Part shown: piece by piece, positions 5,848 through 6,448 of the stretch | Layout: every line of letters begins with the position of its first letter | Position numbering within the stretch: the stretch's first letter is position 1 | NCBI GenBank assembly: GCA_002293275.1 | Contig: DBCX01000039.1 | Coordinates: 19,607 to 26,054, forward strand | DNA: 6,448 bases | Source: Cyanobacteria bacterium UBA947 | Lineage (GTDB): Bacteria > Cyanobacteriota > Vampirovibrionia > Gastranaerophilales > Gastranaerophilaceae | Direction of reading: 5' to 3' | Program-made: the position numbers and the translations under genes | Notes under the pieces: generated by a model | Databases searched by the model: none | Seen by the model: the letters and a program-made list of their open reading frames with translations, nothing else | Told to the model about the DNA's origin: nothing

Positions 5848-5897
5848 AAGGAGTAAGATAAATGAAAATGCAAGCATTTTCATTTACGAGCGATTGA
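5848..5897 (+). CDS. Possible 11-codon leader ORF before the ANL gene (with its ribosome site)
   Basis: A strong ribosome site, AAGGAG at 5848-5853, stands 8 nt before ATG 5862-5864. The frame encodes MKMQAFSFTSD and stops with TGA at 5895-5897, 24 nt before the ANL start codon. The good ribosome site with no long gene behind it suggests a translated leader or uORF. The peptide has no run of one amino acid that would point to classic attenuation. It could equally be a remnant of a lost gene start. Confidence 0.4.
5859..5886. repeat. Perfect 13-bp inverted repeat over the leader start codon
   Basis: TAAATGAAAATGC-aa-GCATTTTCATTTA: every base of the two 13-nt arms is complementary, with a 2-nt centre. 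As RNA it gives about a 12-bp hairpin with a 4-nt loop that hides ATG 5862-5864. As DNA it is a good candidate operator. There is no T-tract after it, so it is not a standard terminator. It lies in the lpxA/ANL divergent gap and could influence either gene. Confidence 0.8.
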
Positions 5898-5920
5898 ATT
5901 AGAATCCGAAGGATTATAAA

Positions 5921-6448
5921 ATGGAGTTGAAAAAGCAGAATATTCTTTCGTTTTTAGAAGAGAAAACGAATCTATATGCTGATAATGTTGCACTTGGGAT
6001 AAGAACACCGTTGGGGTGGAAAGAGTTTACTTATCAAGGGGTGGGACTGTTGTCGCGGAAAACGGCACATTATTTTATTAACGAATTGCAGCTGCAAAAA
6101 GGCGAGCGGCTTGCCTTGTTGTGCGAATCGCGGCCGGAGTTCGGTGCGTGCGTATTTGCATCGGTTTTGGCCGGGTTGGTCACGGTGCCGCTGGATATAA
6201 AGCTCACCAAATACGAGTTGCTGTCAATTCTATCCGATTGCCAGCCGTCTGTGATGCTTGTATCACAGCAGTTTGCGGACCTTGCGCTTGAATTGCAGCA
6301 GGATTTGCCGTCATTGCAGCATATCCTCATTGTAGACGAAACCGCGTGCGGGCCGCTGCCGAGCATCCACCAGCTGCCAAACAATTATGAGGGCAAGTGG
6401 CGCCATCGCAGCTCAAAATCCACCGCGCTGATTATTTATACATCGGGA
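5921..6448 (+). CDS. AMP-binding (ANL superfamily) acyl-CoA/acyl-ACP synthetase-like protein, N-terminal part
   Basis: The first 176 codons are present and open to the window edge. ANL enzymes activate a carboxylic acid with ATP as an acyl-adenylate and pass it to CoA, ACP or another thiol. Seen here are the N-terminal pattern WKEFTYQ, LQKGERLALLCESRPEFGA, the FASVLAGLVTVPLDIKLT core, and at the very end ALIIYTSG, the start of the P-loop motif (TSG-T-G-PKG). The adenylate-forming and C-terminal lid motifs lie beyond the window, so substrate cannot be told; the PLDIKLT type is common in long-chain fatty acyl ligases. The start is supported by AAGGA 7 nt upstream. It is divergent from lpxA, so a shared link to fatty-acyl supply or envelope lipids is possible but is inference. 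Confidence 0.88.
   Translation, partial: MELKKQNILSFLEEKTNLYADNVALGIRTPLGWKEFTYQGVGLLSRKTAHYFINELQLQKGERLALLCESRPEFGACVFASVLAGLVTVPLDIKLTKYELLSILSDCQPSVMLVSQQFADLALELQQDLPSLQHILIVDETACGPLPSIHQLPNNYEGKWRHRSSKSTALIIYTSG

Noticed and set aside
6070..6384. 104-codon minus-strand frame
   Set aside because: It is antisense to the ANL gene, whose motifs are clear; the peptide is Ser/Cys-rich with no recognisable features.
1..6448. tRNA, rRNA, CRISPR array or insertion sequence
   Set aside because: No cloverleaf, rRNA core, regularly spaced repeat or transposase was found on either strand by reading.

Overview
The window joins a short stretch of bacterial chromosome (right side, about 4979-6448) to a compact block of tailed-phage late genes (about 1-4800). 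The host makes lipid A, since a complete lpxA is present, so it has a Gram-negative-type outer membrane. Base composition is moderate and AT-leaning. The style resembles gut lineages such as Gastranaerophilales (Vampirovibrionia) or Elusimicrobia, but no sequence feature here fixes the phylum and that placement is only a guess.

Layout, right to left. At the right edge, on the plus strand, lies the first 176 codons of an ANL-superfamily adenylating enzyme (acyl-CoA/acyl-ACP synthetase type), cut off inside its P-loop motif. Upstream of it, in the divergent intergenic region, are a very short possible leader ORF and a perfect 13-bp inverted repeat that covers that ORF's start codon. lpxA reads leftward on the minus strand. 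Its last ~15 codons run past the usual LpxA C-terminus. Just after its stop is a cluster of four mutually complementary GGACA/TGTCC segments ending in a stem-loop and a T-tract, which is a terminator and possibly an attenuator.

Left of this, everything is on the minus strand and phage-like. In order of transcription: a Cys-rich zinc-ribbon-like small protein with its own candidate promoter; a 68-aa stand-alone LuxR/GerE-type helix-turn-helix protein; an Amidase_2 endolysin with all expected catalytic and zinc residues; a short tail-fibre-like protein; a small phage protein of the type usually encoded beside tail fibres; a 500-aa beta-propeller-like neck/tail protein; and a protein (running off the left edge) that appears to join a peptidoglycan-binding-like N-terminus to a MuF/SPP1-gp7-type Cys/His signature and a long acidic coiled coil. 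The last six are tightly packed, with gaps of 5-15 nt or overlaps of 4, 8 and 26 nt, which implies one translationally coupled late operon.

The simplest reading is the edge of a prophage, or of a domesticated tail/lysis module, inserted directly behind lpxA. No integrase is visible and the other end lies outside the window, so prophage status and the exact boundary are inferences.
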